A stretch of DNA of 64,000 nt, taken from contig JACDTU010000005.1 in NCBI GenBank assembly GCA_022376465.1, positions 1,724,001 through 1,788,000 of the forward strand, read 5' to 3'. A program made the translations under genes and the position numbers. How positions within the stretch are numbered: position 1 is the first letter of the stretch; every line of letters starts with the position of its first letter. The notes below the pieces were generated by a model that saw only the letters and a program-made list of their open reading frames with translations, was not told the DNA's origin and did not search any database. Source of the DNA: Cubamyces lactineus. Its lineage: Eukaryota > Basidiomycota > Agaricomycetes > Polyporales > Polyporaceae. Below, one piece after another: positions 23,450-34,200 of this stretch.

Positions 23450-25051
23450 GCTGAAGAGAAGATGCAGTGATCACTGGGACTACTTGTTTGCCCCCAGAGT
23501 GTGTTATGTCCGGTATATCAGACCCAATGATAGCGAAGAGATATTTGCAGCAATGGCCGTATGAATGCTTTATGAAGCCGGACGGTCGGTATGAGCATAC
23601 GTGACTTACCATATCCAGACTTGCCTACTTAGTCGCTACGGTACGCGCTCGGTCTCAGAGACAAACAGGACCTTTGACAATGGATGACTTCCTGTAAGGA
23701 TTTAGAGCATGTAGATTTCTCTAGATCACATAGCAGAGTTGTACTTGATCTGGAGATGGAGCTATCTCTAAACCATTGGCTGCTGCACGATAGCTCTAAA
23801 TCTAGAGTCACAATATCCCACTCAGTTTTGCACTTTGTAATCTGGTGCTTGCAGCTAGCCACTCATGCTCACTTCATGGTACTCTCTAGTGGGTGACATG
23901 CCAAATGACAACAGCCTCATGTAGGTATGTACCATGAGGGTTATCAGAGACTTGTTAGCCATGGGGTTAAGTAATCACAAAGTGCGAACAGAAGTGCAGA
24001 GTATGAAGGACCAGAGTTTGGACTTTGGGGTTGAAGCACAGAGGGTAACATATCCTTCCCTTATGGATGGGTCAGATAAATCATCATCTGGCATCCATGT
24101 GTGCCTCAGTGAGGTACCAACCTTGGAAGTTCAAATATCCATCACAGCGAAGGACAACACGCACTTAGCTGGGCGTATCATCCATGCTCACACACAAAGA
24201 GATTCACTGGGAAGCAAGTCAAGCGACCCTGAGAAAGCATGCAAATCCGATCTCTGCGACTTGAGCTGCGGTGATGAGGAATCAAGTGCAAGAATGCAAT
24301 CAATCCTGCATCGAACGCAGCCTTGAATACAAGTCACGGAGGCCAGCACCGGCATAGCATGCAAAGAAAACAGCGTGATTTAAGGCGAGTGAACCAAATC
24401 GCTTCCCTGTTATTGGCGGGGGGTCATACGTATACAGCATCTGCTCGACACGTTTGCCGAGTCTATGCGGAAGAACAGGATAAAGTGAGGTAAATGTACG
24501 TTAGCTTATTACGATGTGTTCATGCATACTTCGGAGGTCCTAAGCAAACATTCTCACTAAGCTTGCCAGTGCCGCCACATCGCAAGGGGACACGCAAGTG
24601 CCCTGCCGCACCCTCCGCGTTCGTTTGCTAGGCAATCTGCCCGCGGGGGGGTGAGCGAGCAACCACATCATTCAGACATATGCTATAGCCTATCACCGAC
24701 CTTCGAACGCTCAACACGCAGTGGTTATGGCAAGAAAGGCGGGCGGGGGACATGATCGACCACATCAAGCGCAGTACGAGCATGAGTAAGAAGTCTCACG
24801 GATACCAGTTCGCGCGTCGTCGTCGCCGGGGGCGGCGTGGATGAGACTGCGCCGGAGCACGTCGAGCACTCTACGCTATGATGCGGTAGCCTCGGCATAC
24901 CCTCAGTCTGAGACCGCGACGGATGAAGAGCACTCGTGGTCATCCTAGTACGGACAGCAAGCATCGCAGCCTGCGCTGCGAGGTATATAAGGGAGGAGGG
25001 CAAGGCAACAAAGCAGAGACATCGTCCCCTGCAGCCTTCGAGCGATCCACA
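23450..25051. other. Intergenic 1.6 kb containing a lower-GC island
   Basis: Between GST copies 3 and 4. From about 23640 to 24340 the sequence is visibly less GC-rich than its surroundings and carries a 130-codon ATG-started open frame (23934-24326, +) with no recognisable domain. It may be a mobile-element remnant or solo LTR, but I could not define terminal repeats. The remainder is the promoter of copy 4. Confidence 0.4.
24984..24991 (+). promoter_or_regulatory. TATA box of GST copy 4
   Basis: TATATAAG about 60 bp upstream of the copy 4 ATG; the best TATA match in the GST family here. Confidence 0.55.
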
Positions 25052-26049
25052 ATGACCTCCAGCAAACAGTTCACGCTCTACGGCGAGGTCTGGGGCCCGA
25101 ACCCTATGTGAGTTGCAGGCTCGCAGAGTCATCGTAGCGCGCGCGCCGTATGCTGACAAGTACCGTAGGAAGGTCGCTATAGTCCTGGAAGAGCTCGGAC
25201 TCGAATACGACGTCGTCCCAGTCGACATCAACACAGGCGAGCACAAGGGGCCGGAGTACACGAAGATCAACCCGAACGGCCGCCTTCCCACGCTCGTCGA
25301 CCATTCTAATGGCGACTTCACGATCTGGTACGTGCAGGAGCCATTCAGCCGAGTGAATGTCGCTGAACGTGGCACCACTGCAGGGAATCCGACGCGATCC
25401 TCTTGTACCTCGTCGAGAAGTACGACAAGGAGCACAAGCTGAGCGTCGAAGACCTGAACGAGAAGTTCAAGCTCATCCAGTGGTTGTTCTTCCAGGCCTC
25501 TGGTCAAGGGTGCGCCTTCGTAACCCTGCTTTCTTGAGACAGGTGCAGGTGCTAAGAGGGAAACGTCTTACGTAGCCCGTACTTCGGACAGGCCTTCTGG
25601 TTCATTCGTTTCCACCCTGAGCGAGTCCCGAGCGCGATCGAGCGGTACCAGAAAGAGATCCTGCGGGTCCTTGGCGTGCTCGACAGTGTGCTGGCGAAGC
25701 AGCAGTGGCTTGTCGGCGATAAAGTGACCATTGCCGACCTCTCGTTCATTCCGTGCGTTCGATACCGACGACAAGTCTGAGGGTGTTTGACGCTAACGCG
25801 AAGGCAGATGGAACGCTGGAGCACTCGGCTTCGCTGTCAAAGACCTCGAGGGCTTCGATGCAGAGAAACAATATCCATCGTTCTACAAGTGAGTTCGTGA
25901 GTAGCGAAACACGGTAGAGGTACTGATAACTCGCTTTTAGGTGGCACCAGAAGCTTTGCACCCGCCCTGTTGTAGCTAATCTCCTTGCGATACAGGCCAA
26001 ATACGTCCAGGAAGCTCGGGCCAAAGCTGCGGCTGCGGCTGAGAAGTAG
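25052..26049 (+). CDS. Ure2p-like glutathione S-transferase (copy 4)
   Basis: Six exons: 25052-25107, 25169-25327, 25384-25509, 25576-25752, 25808-25888 and 25941-26049 (235 aa). The N domain shows FTLYGEVWGPNPM, VAIVLEELGLEYD, INPNGRLPTLVDHSNG and ESDAILLYL. The C domain shows QWLFFQASGQGPYFGQAFW, VGDKVTIADLSFIPW and WHQKLCTRPVVANLL. It ends with an Ala/Lys-rich extension longer than in the other copies. Same class and probable role as copies 1-3. It is convergent with RRF1, with only about 125 bp between the stop codons. Confidence 0.93.
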
Positions 26050-26175
26050 TGACCAGCGCATCTGGTCCTATATTCGACTTCTCAACGATGTAAAAGTTAG
26101 ATGCGGATAGTGTATGCAAATTATGGCGAGGTACAGTGTGACGGAGTAGTGGAGTCGATGGAGGTTCCGGACGTA

Positions 26176-27158
26176 TCAGCCTGTGGTCTTCTTCAAATGT
26201 GCAAGAATCTTGTCCAGATCGGCTAGTAACTTGTCCAAAAGCCCCTGATACTGTGCAGCGAATGAGCGAATATGGATATGGATACCAAGCCACTCTAGAC
26301 GTACAGTTGTGAAATCGGGAGAATGTTTGTTGATGTTCTCTTTTTTCAACAATGCTTGGTGATGTTTCCGCATCTGGACACGCGCATCTTCCGCCAAGCG
26401 GGTCGCGTTCGTATAGAGTGCATTGCGAGTTTCTACCGTTGGCCTGGAGCGACGTTATTATGTCAGTAAGAGGGTCTCGTGAGATCATACAGCACCTACT
26501 TGGGTATCGGAATCTTAAACGTACGGCTGTCTAGCCTCTGCGGTGTGATGCCGGGGATCTTCGCCTCATAGATAGCCTGCTCTACGCTTTTCAGGGTCTA
26601 CAAGCGGAAAGCGGTCGGCCATGTAGGTTAATTGCAAATTCATAAGCATGTACAATGACTCACATGCTCCTCAAACACTGTGACAAGGAGGGTTGTTCCT
26701 TCCTTGACACCAACGGTCGCGATTTCCTCCAACCGCACGCCTCGCGAGTCTGATGCGTCTGCGACCTTAACGCGAACAGGTGACAGGAGGGCAGGAGTGA
26801 CACGACCCGTCGCACGCGTCTCCAGCGCGGCTACTTCTTTCCTGAACCACTCGAGCACGGTTTGCATCTTGCCCTCCGCCTTTTTGTACTCCTCGCTGGA
26901 CACTATGCGCTGCGACGCGGGAATGAGTTTATCTGTGGATATGCCCCTCTTGGTCTGCTTGGCGGGCGGGCTGTCTTTCTCCTTCTCTTTGCCCTTGTCT
27001 TTGGACTTTTTTGCGGCCTTCGCATAGAAACGCACCTGCGGCCGTGTAACTGCAACCGCCGCCCGCTGCGCTGCGACCCGGGAACATTGCGGTTGAGAAG
27101 CAAACAAAGACGTCGACGTAGCGAGACGGAAACGAAGAAGAGCTGCGGCAGCAGCCAT
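26176..27158 (-). CDS. RRF1: Mitochondrial ribosome recycling factor
   Basis: Four exons: 27158-26664, 26597-26500, 26443-26305 and 26250-26176 (268 aa). The N-terminus is a typical matrix-targeting sequence, rich in Ala, Arg and Ser with no acids, ending near VRFYAKAAKK where a processing cleavage is plausible, then a Lys/Asp-rich linker. The RRF core follows: coiled arm starting YKKAEGKMQTVLEWFRKEV, GRVTPALL, the second domain with LEEIATVGVKEGTTLLVTVF and SVEQAIYEAKIPG, and the C-terminal arm ending YQGLLDKLLADLDKILAHL. It splits post-termination mitoribosomes together with mtEF-G2. The last intron is 54 nt, in frame and open, so retention would add 18 residues. An in-frame ATG-like extension upstream is unnecessary. 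Confidence 0.88.
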
Positions 27159-28241
27159 AGTCGAGAGTCCCTGAAAGCGAGGCGTGCTCGAGGACCGGGG
27201 GAGCACTGGCCAGGCGACAGTCAGTAGGCAGAAGGAAGCCTTGCGCTTGAGGCGGCAGCCTGAGCCTCGGTGGCAGCCTGCTTAATTTTCCGCATTTGGA
27301 TATACGCCTATCACGTGTTCCGTTCACACGACGCGTCGCGATCGGCGCGCGAGTGAACTCACCGCCTCGGCTGTAAACGCGCGTTTCGGTGAACGGGCCG
27401 TACGCTCGCAGTTCTTTCAGAGCTCGAAGTTCGGACATGTCTGATAGCAGCGCAGGCGGAACAAGTGGCGAGCGTGGGACATATCCTGTGTACGAGACGG
27501 TGCGAGACGACCGAGGTGAGCTCCTGCATGACGGACGCGACGCCACCGGAGCCAAACAGAGCCAAAGCATGGCCTTGCCCTGACAGTGGCAGGGACGGCC
27601 TCACGCAAGGCCTCGCTGTGTCCTCTCATCTTCCGACCTACTCTCTCCATCGCGTCGCGTGTCCTCCTCGTCGTCTTCCATAGCGTCGGCGTCGATCTCC
27701 TCGATTAACACGGTTGCTGCCTACCTCGTGCTTTCCGCAGTCTAGGGCAGCCACCCCGGCCAGTCCGGCGAGCTCTGACGCCTGTGCTAAATCAGATCAG
27801 CTCTCACCAAGAGAATAGCGCAGAACCACTGCCCAGCTGCGTTTGTCTCTCCCTTTCTGCAGCGCATATCCGCCCCTCCCGGCCGACGAGTGCCGCCTAT
27901 ATCTACTCTACTACCCTCGCAGTGCCCCTCTTGGACTCCGCTTTGCCCGTTGATACGCCTTGGTCTACCAACCTCTCCGGTTCTCTCTGCGCAGGTTGCA
28001 GCACGATATCTCGTATACCCACGTCCCTGCCAGCCATACTGGCTCAATAACAGTACGTGTTGTCCTCACGTAATTGTCTATAGACATCGCCATTATTAAC
28101 GGCAGTTCGCGGCCCACAGTAATCTATCTGTATATCTATGCCAGTGCTCATACAACGCTTAAATCGCCCTTGCATCCCCTCGCAACGCCTCTCGCACATA
28201 TCTTTCAATCGCTGTCACAACGTATCGTCTCCATCTATAGC
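27159..28241. other. Intergenic 1.1 kb, divergent promoter region
   Basis: Lies between RRF1 (-) and the polyQ gene (+). A short frame starting at 27438 (+) and one on the opposite strand over 27430-27290 can each be spliced into small peptides, but neither resembles a known family. Otherwise nothing seen. Confidence 0.45.
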
Positions 28242-30781
28242 ATGGCCAATGTCATGAAGCCCACTATGGGCAGGGTCACTGGCCCGTACTCGGACAACGC
28301 GTACATTCCGACCGCTACACACGGCTGGGTCCACGCAAATACCTGGTACGCGTCTGTTCCCTTCAACTCTGCCCCTCCGCCCGCGCCTGCGGGAATCAAC
28401 CCTCAGACATGGGCAAATGGCCAGTGGCAGCCCAATCCGTACTTCCGACCGCCTGCTGGAATGACCCAACCTCCCAACACATTCCAGATGTGGGCGCCAC
28501 ACCCTGGCTGGGCGCAAGCAATGGCCAACGCACAGAACTGGAACCCATACAAGCGTATTCCGAAGCCTGGCGATCCGTCCTATTGGGCGACCCAGCTCTC
28601 CGACAACCCACTGATGCTGGAGAATATGCATATCAGGTACGTGATATCCTCCACCGTCCTAAAGTGCTAAAACGTCAGCTCCCAATGAACAGAGACGACA
28701 CACCAGCCGAGGAGCGTCATCGCAAGGATTCTTCGAATGGGGTACCTCATACACCATGGGTTTGGGTTCCCAAGGAACTTGGCAACGACGGCGGTAAGTC
28801 TGCAGACAACACCGGTGCGTCAGCGCCCCGTGAAGGGCAGAACGGACAGACGCAGCAGCCTCAAGCTCAGAGGGAGCCCCATCCAGCCCCATCAGCTCAT
28901 CGCCGGGAGACGTATGACCATGTGCGAACCAACAGCACGTCTAGGAACGCATACGCACCTCCCGCTACTGCCCATGACGCGTCGTCACAGAATCGCCATT
29001 ACCAGTACGACGCGTCGCGTCCGGCGCCTGCTGCGGACGATAGATCTGCGCCGTCTTCCGCTCCGGCCAATATCTCCACGTATTCGGCCTACCACCAACA
29101 GCAGCTGCAGCAGCAGCAACAACAACAACAACAACAGCAGCAGCAGCAGCAGCAGCAGCAGACACCGCAGCGACAACAACAATACCAACATGACACTCAG
29201 AGGACCGCGTTCGAACGCTATGACGCACCGTCGCAACCACAGGATCCTGAGCATCGCCATCGTCGTCAACCGAGTCGGAGTCGAGATATATCACCCAGGA
29301 GAACATATGACTCGCAAGGATACCCTGCGCGAGAATATCGTGGTGGCTCTACGCCCGCCGTGTCATCTTCAGCTTCCGCCGCCGCCGCCGCTGCAGCGGC
29401 GGCAGCAGCTAGGCCGCCGGTCGCAGAATCATCAACGTCGGCTGCAGATTCCACTCCGCGCGACTCCAGACAAGATGAGGCGTTCAGTACGAAGAAAGAA
29501 CTTCTTCCGACTTTCTCGCCCAATATCGTTCGCACTCCCGATTACTATCTCCTCGCGACATCTCCCCCTGGATCTACTCGTCGCTACCCTCCCTCGACGC
29601 CGACCCCCTCTCAGGGCCGCATATATGGATCGTCCTCTACGCCGACCCGCTCCAATAGTTTGAATGCAGGTCGGCAACAGTCACAGAGTTCTATTACCCC
29701 GTCTGCCGCTAACTTCGGGCTTATATCATTTACGGAAGAGCCGGACTCCGTCCTGAGCCCGCTGGTGGTACCAAACGAAACGCCGCCTGCTTCTTCTCAC
29801 CCGAGTCCACACCGCGAGATAGGTCGCAGTCAGACCTATCCTTCTGTTGCCTTCGACCACCCGCCGGTCAACCGCGAGCACCCGGTGTTTAGGAAGACGC
29901 CTCGAGAGCCGCCTCGCGACGTTTCTCCTGAACGTAGCGACTGGCGTGATTACCGCAGGTCTAGAGACGAGGATGCCACTCCCCAGCCCAGTACACGTAC
30001 GCCACCTGCCCAGCACACGCCGCTGCTCTCGCACTACACTCGTCCTTCGCCCGAAGGCAGATCGAATGTGCAGCAGATCTCGCGGAGTCAGACCTATCCC
30101 ATCGTCCCGCCCCCGCCTATCACGCCTCAGCGCTCCCGGTCGCCGCGGTATTCACCACAGGGACAGTCGCAACCGCACGCATACGGGTCTCCGCATGGAC
30201 AGCCGCAGTCGCAGTCTTACTCGACTTCGCCATACCAGCACTCCGGTGCGGGATCGTACACGCGCACGTCGCCCAATCCGCCTGTGTCCTCTATATCCAA
30301 CGCGTCCTCGCCATTGAGGCACAATCCTCTCCCGCGACCCCCTCAGCAATCGCCGTACGTCGAGTCGCTCACTCGTGGCTCTTCATCCGCGTCCGCCGCT
30401 GCCGCTGCCGTCGCAGCCCAGCAACAGCAACATCAAGCTACGCAGCGTCGGCAAGTTCGGTACGGGTACTGGAACAAGCGTGGAGACCACCTGTTCATCG
30501 ACGAGGAGGGAAGACGGTTCATCGTTTACGCGCCGCGGCATCTCGCCAACCCCGGAGACTTGAAAGACTACCCTTCGCCGACGGAGGGTTTTAGGGATCA
30601 TCATGGCAACACCCTGAAGTACGACCCAGGCGTGCCCGAGCTCATGGACTCGCTGCCTCTGCACGGGGAGGCGCCCCGACGGCCGTATCAATCGGTGAGT
30701 GTGTTCACTCGGCACATGCAGCGTGAAATGCGACGTGCTGATGCTCGGACGCGGCAGTTTGTGACCTATGTGAACGTCTGA
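28242..30781 (+). CDS. Low-complexity polyQ/polyA protein of unknown function
   Basis: Two exons, 28242-28636 and 28693-30781 (827 aa). The N-terminal 130 residues are Pro/Trp/Asn-rich with a conserved look (WANGQWQPNPYFRPPAG). Next comes a long Ser/Pro/Arg-rich region with a glutamine tract (about residues 265-290, CAG/CAA-encoded) and an alanine tract (about 365-380). The last 110 residues form a compact, probably folded segment beginning RYGYWNKRGDHLFIDEEGRR. Function is unknown; composition suggests a nuclear or cytoplasmic-granule scaffold, which is inference. The frame of exon 2 is open upstream into exon 1 in another phase. I chose the spliced model because exon 1 in its own frame has clear protein-like composition and both splice sites are canonical (GTACGT, AACAG). 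Confidence 0.72.
29095..29160 (+). repeat. CAG/CAA tract encoding polyglutamine
   Basis: About 20 consecutive Gln codons mixing CAG and CAA, inside the low-complexity gene. Confidence 0.9.
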
Positions 30782-31260
30782 ACAGTGCGATATGTATCTC
30801 CAGCTCGGGTTGTCGTTCCTTTTGGAGCGGACGGACGCAGAGTTTCGCTTCCATTTTTTCCCTGTCTCCCCTCCTCTCCACTCTCTCGCTGCGAATTCGC
30901 CTCGATTCATCTTTATCTAGTCTCCACGTCTCACAATCAATGTATTTGTCGCAGTCTTTTGGCATACACCTCTCATTGTATCTCCCCTCGCTCCATGCTG
31001 CATATGTATTCACTCAACCAACTGTTGTTACAATCTCGCAATACACTTCCATCGTACAAGGTTTCTACCTGACAATCCAGAGGGTATAGCTACGCATATG
31101 GTATGATGAGTCTGGGGAATGAGGCACTGGGAGCCTATCCGAGTCCGTAACAAATCAGCATGAGAGATTGTAGCCTAGGAGTAGAGGGAGACAAAGAGAA
31201 AGTGGTAGTGATACAGAGGGGGGATACATGAAGCTCGAGAACCGGGAAGTTCCATGTCAG
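30782..31260. other. Intergenic 0.5 kb between convergent genes
   Basis: Shared 3' flank of the polyQ gene (+) and the CCCH-RBR gene (-). No feature seen. Confidence 0.6.
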
Positions 31261-34200
31261 TCAAAGTCCAATTCCACCGTGGATAGAACGCATGTGATCA
31301 TATACTTCGCCGCTGAGAGAGAACGTCGCCAGACACACCCAGCAGATGTGCACCTTGCAGCTGACGCACGTCATGTGGTTGCAGCCCGCGGTGCGCTCGA
31401 TCGGAACCTTGCAGCTCGGGCAGTCCTTGACGTCGTGGCCCATCTTCCACTCCTCGAACAGCACCACGTCCTCCGGATTGCTGTCCTGGCACGACACTGA
31501 CTCGTGGGCCTCCATGTTGCAGTGCGGGCAGATGCGGACGAGGCATGACGGGCACTGGAGGATCAGCTTGCGCGCGGACTTGCGGTACACCTGCGGGCAG
31601 TCCGGCGTCGGGCAGTAGTGGAACTCGTTCGGGCGCTCCTGGACGTAGGCTGTAAACGCCGCGTTCACGACGGCGTCGAACTCCTCGGGGGCGAGGAGCA
31701 TCTGGACGATGGTAATGGAGATGGGCTGCGCACACCGCGCCTCGTTCGCGAGACATGTGAGAGGGAAGGACTTGTTGTCTACTGAGGACTTGAGGTAGCT
31801 GACCAGGCAGTCCTTGCACCAAGTGTGTCCACAGGTGAGCGTTACGGGCCGGGAAACCTTCTCGAAGCAGACAGGGCATGCGTCTCCTCCGCCCCGCGGA
31901 TGGTGTGGAGCTTGTTGTCGTGTATGAAGGATAGCGAGCTGTGCGACCTTTTGACAGTCTTCGTCACCACGGACGACGAGTTTCTGGTTGGTGAGGTCGA
32001 CCCAAACGTTCTCCTTGCCAAACTCTTGTTGCAGCTTGACGAGATCGCTGCGCATGAACCCGACAATCAAATGCCCTGGGATGGGGTGGCGCTGCAAGGC
32101 CCGGGACTTGAGGTTCTTGACCTTGTCAATGATCTCGTTCTGGACACGTTCCCGCTCGCCAGATACGCCGAAGAGAGCCAGGGTCCGTCGGCGGGGATCG
32201 ATGCTGATCTTCACTTTGGGATACCGCTGCTCCAGCTCCTGGAGGAAGGATTCTCCTGCCTGCCCTCCAAAAAAGTCGTTCCAGACAATCTGGCCGTTGT
32301 CGGTGACTTTTTCTCCACGCAACAGCCTATCAAAAGAGGCTTTGGCCTTCGTGAGTGACGCCATGCTCTCGGAGAGTAACTTGACAGTGATCGGTCCAGG
32401 TTGAGGGCGTCTGTCGATCACGGTGATGCTCGTGCCGCAATCGTCGCCGATGTACGAACGAAGGTAGTCGATCTCGGGCGCAAGGACGTCGAAAACAGCG
32501 CAAGGTAACGAATAGCGCAGGGACTTGATGTGATGTGCGAAAATCCTCTGTTTGCCGACGAAACGCGGGTTGAACCCATGCAAGGCTCCGCACGCCTTGG
32601 CAGCAACGTCGGCGCTGGAGAAGTGAGCCCACACCTTGACGCACTTGCCGTATGGCGGAGGGAGGACGTTGAGCGTAACCTCCTCATCGTGCTCCTGCAA
32701 CATCCTGCGCAAACCGTTGATCGCGCTAGAAACTGAGGGATACTTCGCACGTTGCAGCATCGCGCCCTCGCACTTCTCCGATGGCTGGACGTCTCGTTCT
32801 TGATCCACGCCTTTGCCCTTACCATTCCGTTTGGCCCGCTTCTTGTTCTCACGTCTCGCCTCCCTTTCCTCGGCGTCAAGAGGTTGCACAAAGTGCTTCT
32901 TGAGGTCATCCGTGGTGAAGTTCGGAGGCAACCCATCGAAACGAACGCTGAAGGTCCCGACCATCGGAATGCCCTCGTAGAGCGTGGCGGAAACACGAGA
33001 GTAGTCGATCTTCGCGGTGCGTGCCAGGGCAATGGCCTTGCGAGCCAGTTCCTCAGTCGGATAGCCGACGAAACCTGTCTGGAAAGGAGTAGGCAAATCG
33101 AAAAGGACATCGCCGTCGAACAGCGTCCCCCCTCCCAACGTCATCGCCTTCTTCTCAACGACACTGGCGGAGATCTGCGCGCCAGCTACGAGTTGGCCGT
33201 CATTGAGAGCAGTGGCCGCTTCAATCGCCGCGTCTCCAGTGGCGAAGGTGACCCTGAAAGAGAGCGTCGAATCCCCGGGCGAGGGGTCGACGGCTGCCAC
33301 ATATGTGACGGCCCCGAATCTCTCTAGCAGTGCCGTAATCGCCGCGGGGACAAAAGTAGAAGGGACGCCCTCGAGAAGTATTTGACGACACTCAAAGCCG
33401 GTAATAATTTGTGAGATCTGGAGCCCGGGACCGAAGGTTGCCTTGGTGGAGTCGAGAATGGTGATGGTGAAGGATTCCGGTGGTGCCTTGGCGGAAGCAT
33501 CTTGTCCGTCTCTCTTCATAAGATCCCTCTGTGACGAAGTATGAGCGTGTGCTGTGCGACCCGCATAAGTGCAGACATACATTCTCCAACCCAAGACCCG
33601 GTGGGACTGCTGGCGAGTCCGTATAGGGACCACTGGTGTGCGACCCTTTGCCAAGCGTAGAAGCTTTGCGGCCAGTTTTTCTAATGACAGGATCACGAGG
33701 AGCGGATGCTTGCGGAGGAGTGTCCTTCGCATCTGGACGATGTCGGCTTCTCCGTGGTTTACCAAGTCGCTAGGTGACGTGAATTCATGTCCATAGTGCG
33801 AATACCATAGGTATCGTACCTCGAAAAAATCTGCTCGCATAGCCTCTCGATCAATCTCATGAGAATACCGGCAGTTCTGGAAACTGCATCGGCCATGCAC
33901 GTAGTTGAAACACGGTAGACTGGCCCTTTGATTGATGTCTCCCGACCCCGAAGCTCTGGGAACTTCAAGTTGAGGCTCACTCTGTGAGTAATGTTAATGG
34001 TTGTCACGGCGAAGATGCGGAAACGCTAACCGCGGAGTGGTAAGCCGTGCTAGCGGTGCTCTCGTCTGCAGTGCTCTCGGAGTGCGACTTGGAATGCAGA
34101 TTGCCGCTGCTTGTCGACGACTGTGAGACGGTGACGTGCTTCTCACCAGCACGATCTCGGCTCGAAACAAGTTCGACAACGGGGTGACTGCGGCGGTCCT

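Noticed and set aside
27290..27560. Small spliced genes on either strand upstream of RRF1
   Set aside because: Both can be spliced into 33-65 aa peptides, but neither shows a family motif. More likely promoter or leader sequence.
28409..28692. In-frame upstream extension of the polyQ protein (start at 28409)
   Set aside because: The same DNA read in the other phase gives a more protein-like N-terminus from 28242, and a canonical intron links it to the main exon.
29266..29535. Minus-strand frame with an alanine run
   Set aside because: Shadow of the alanine tract on the opposite strand of the polyQ gene.
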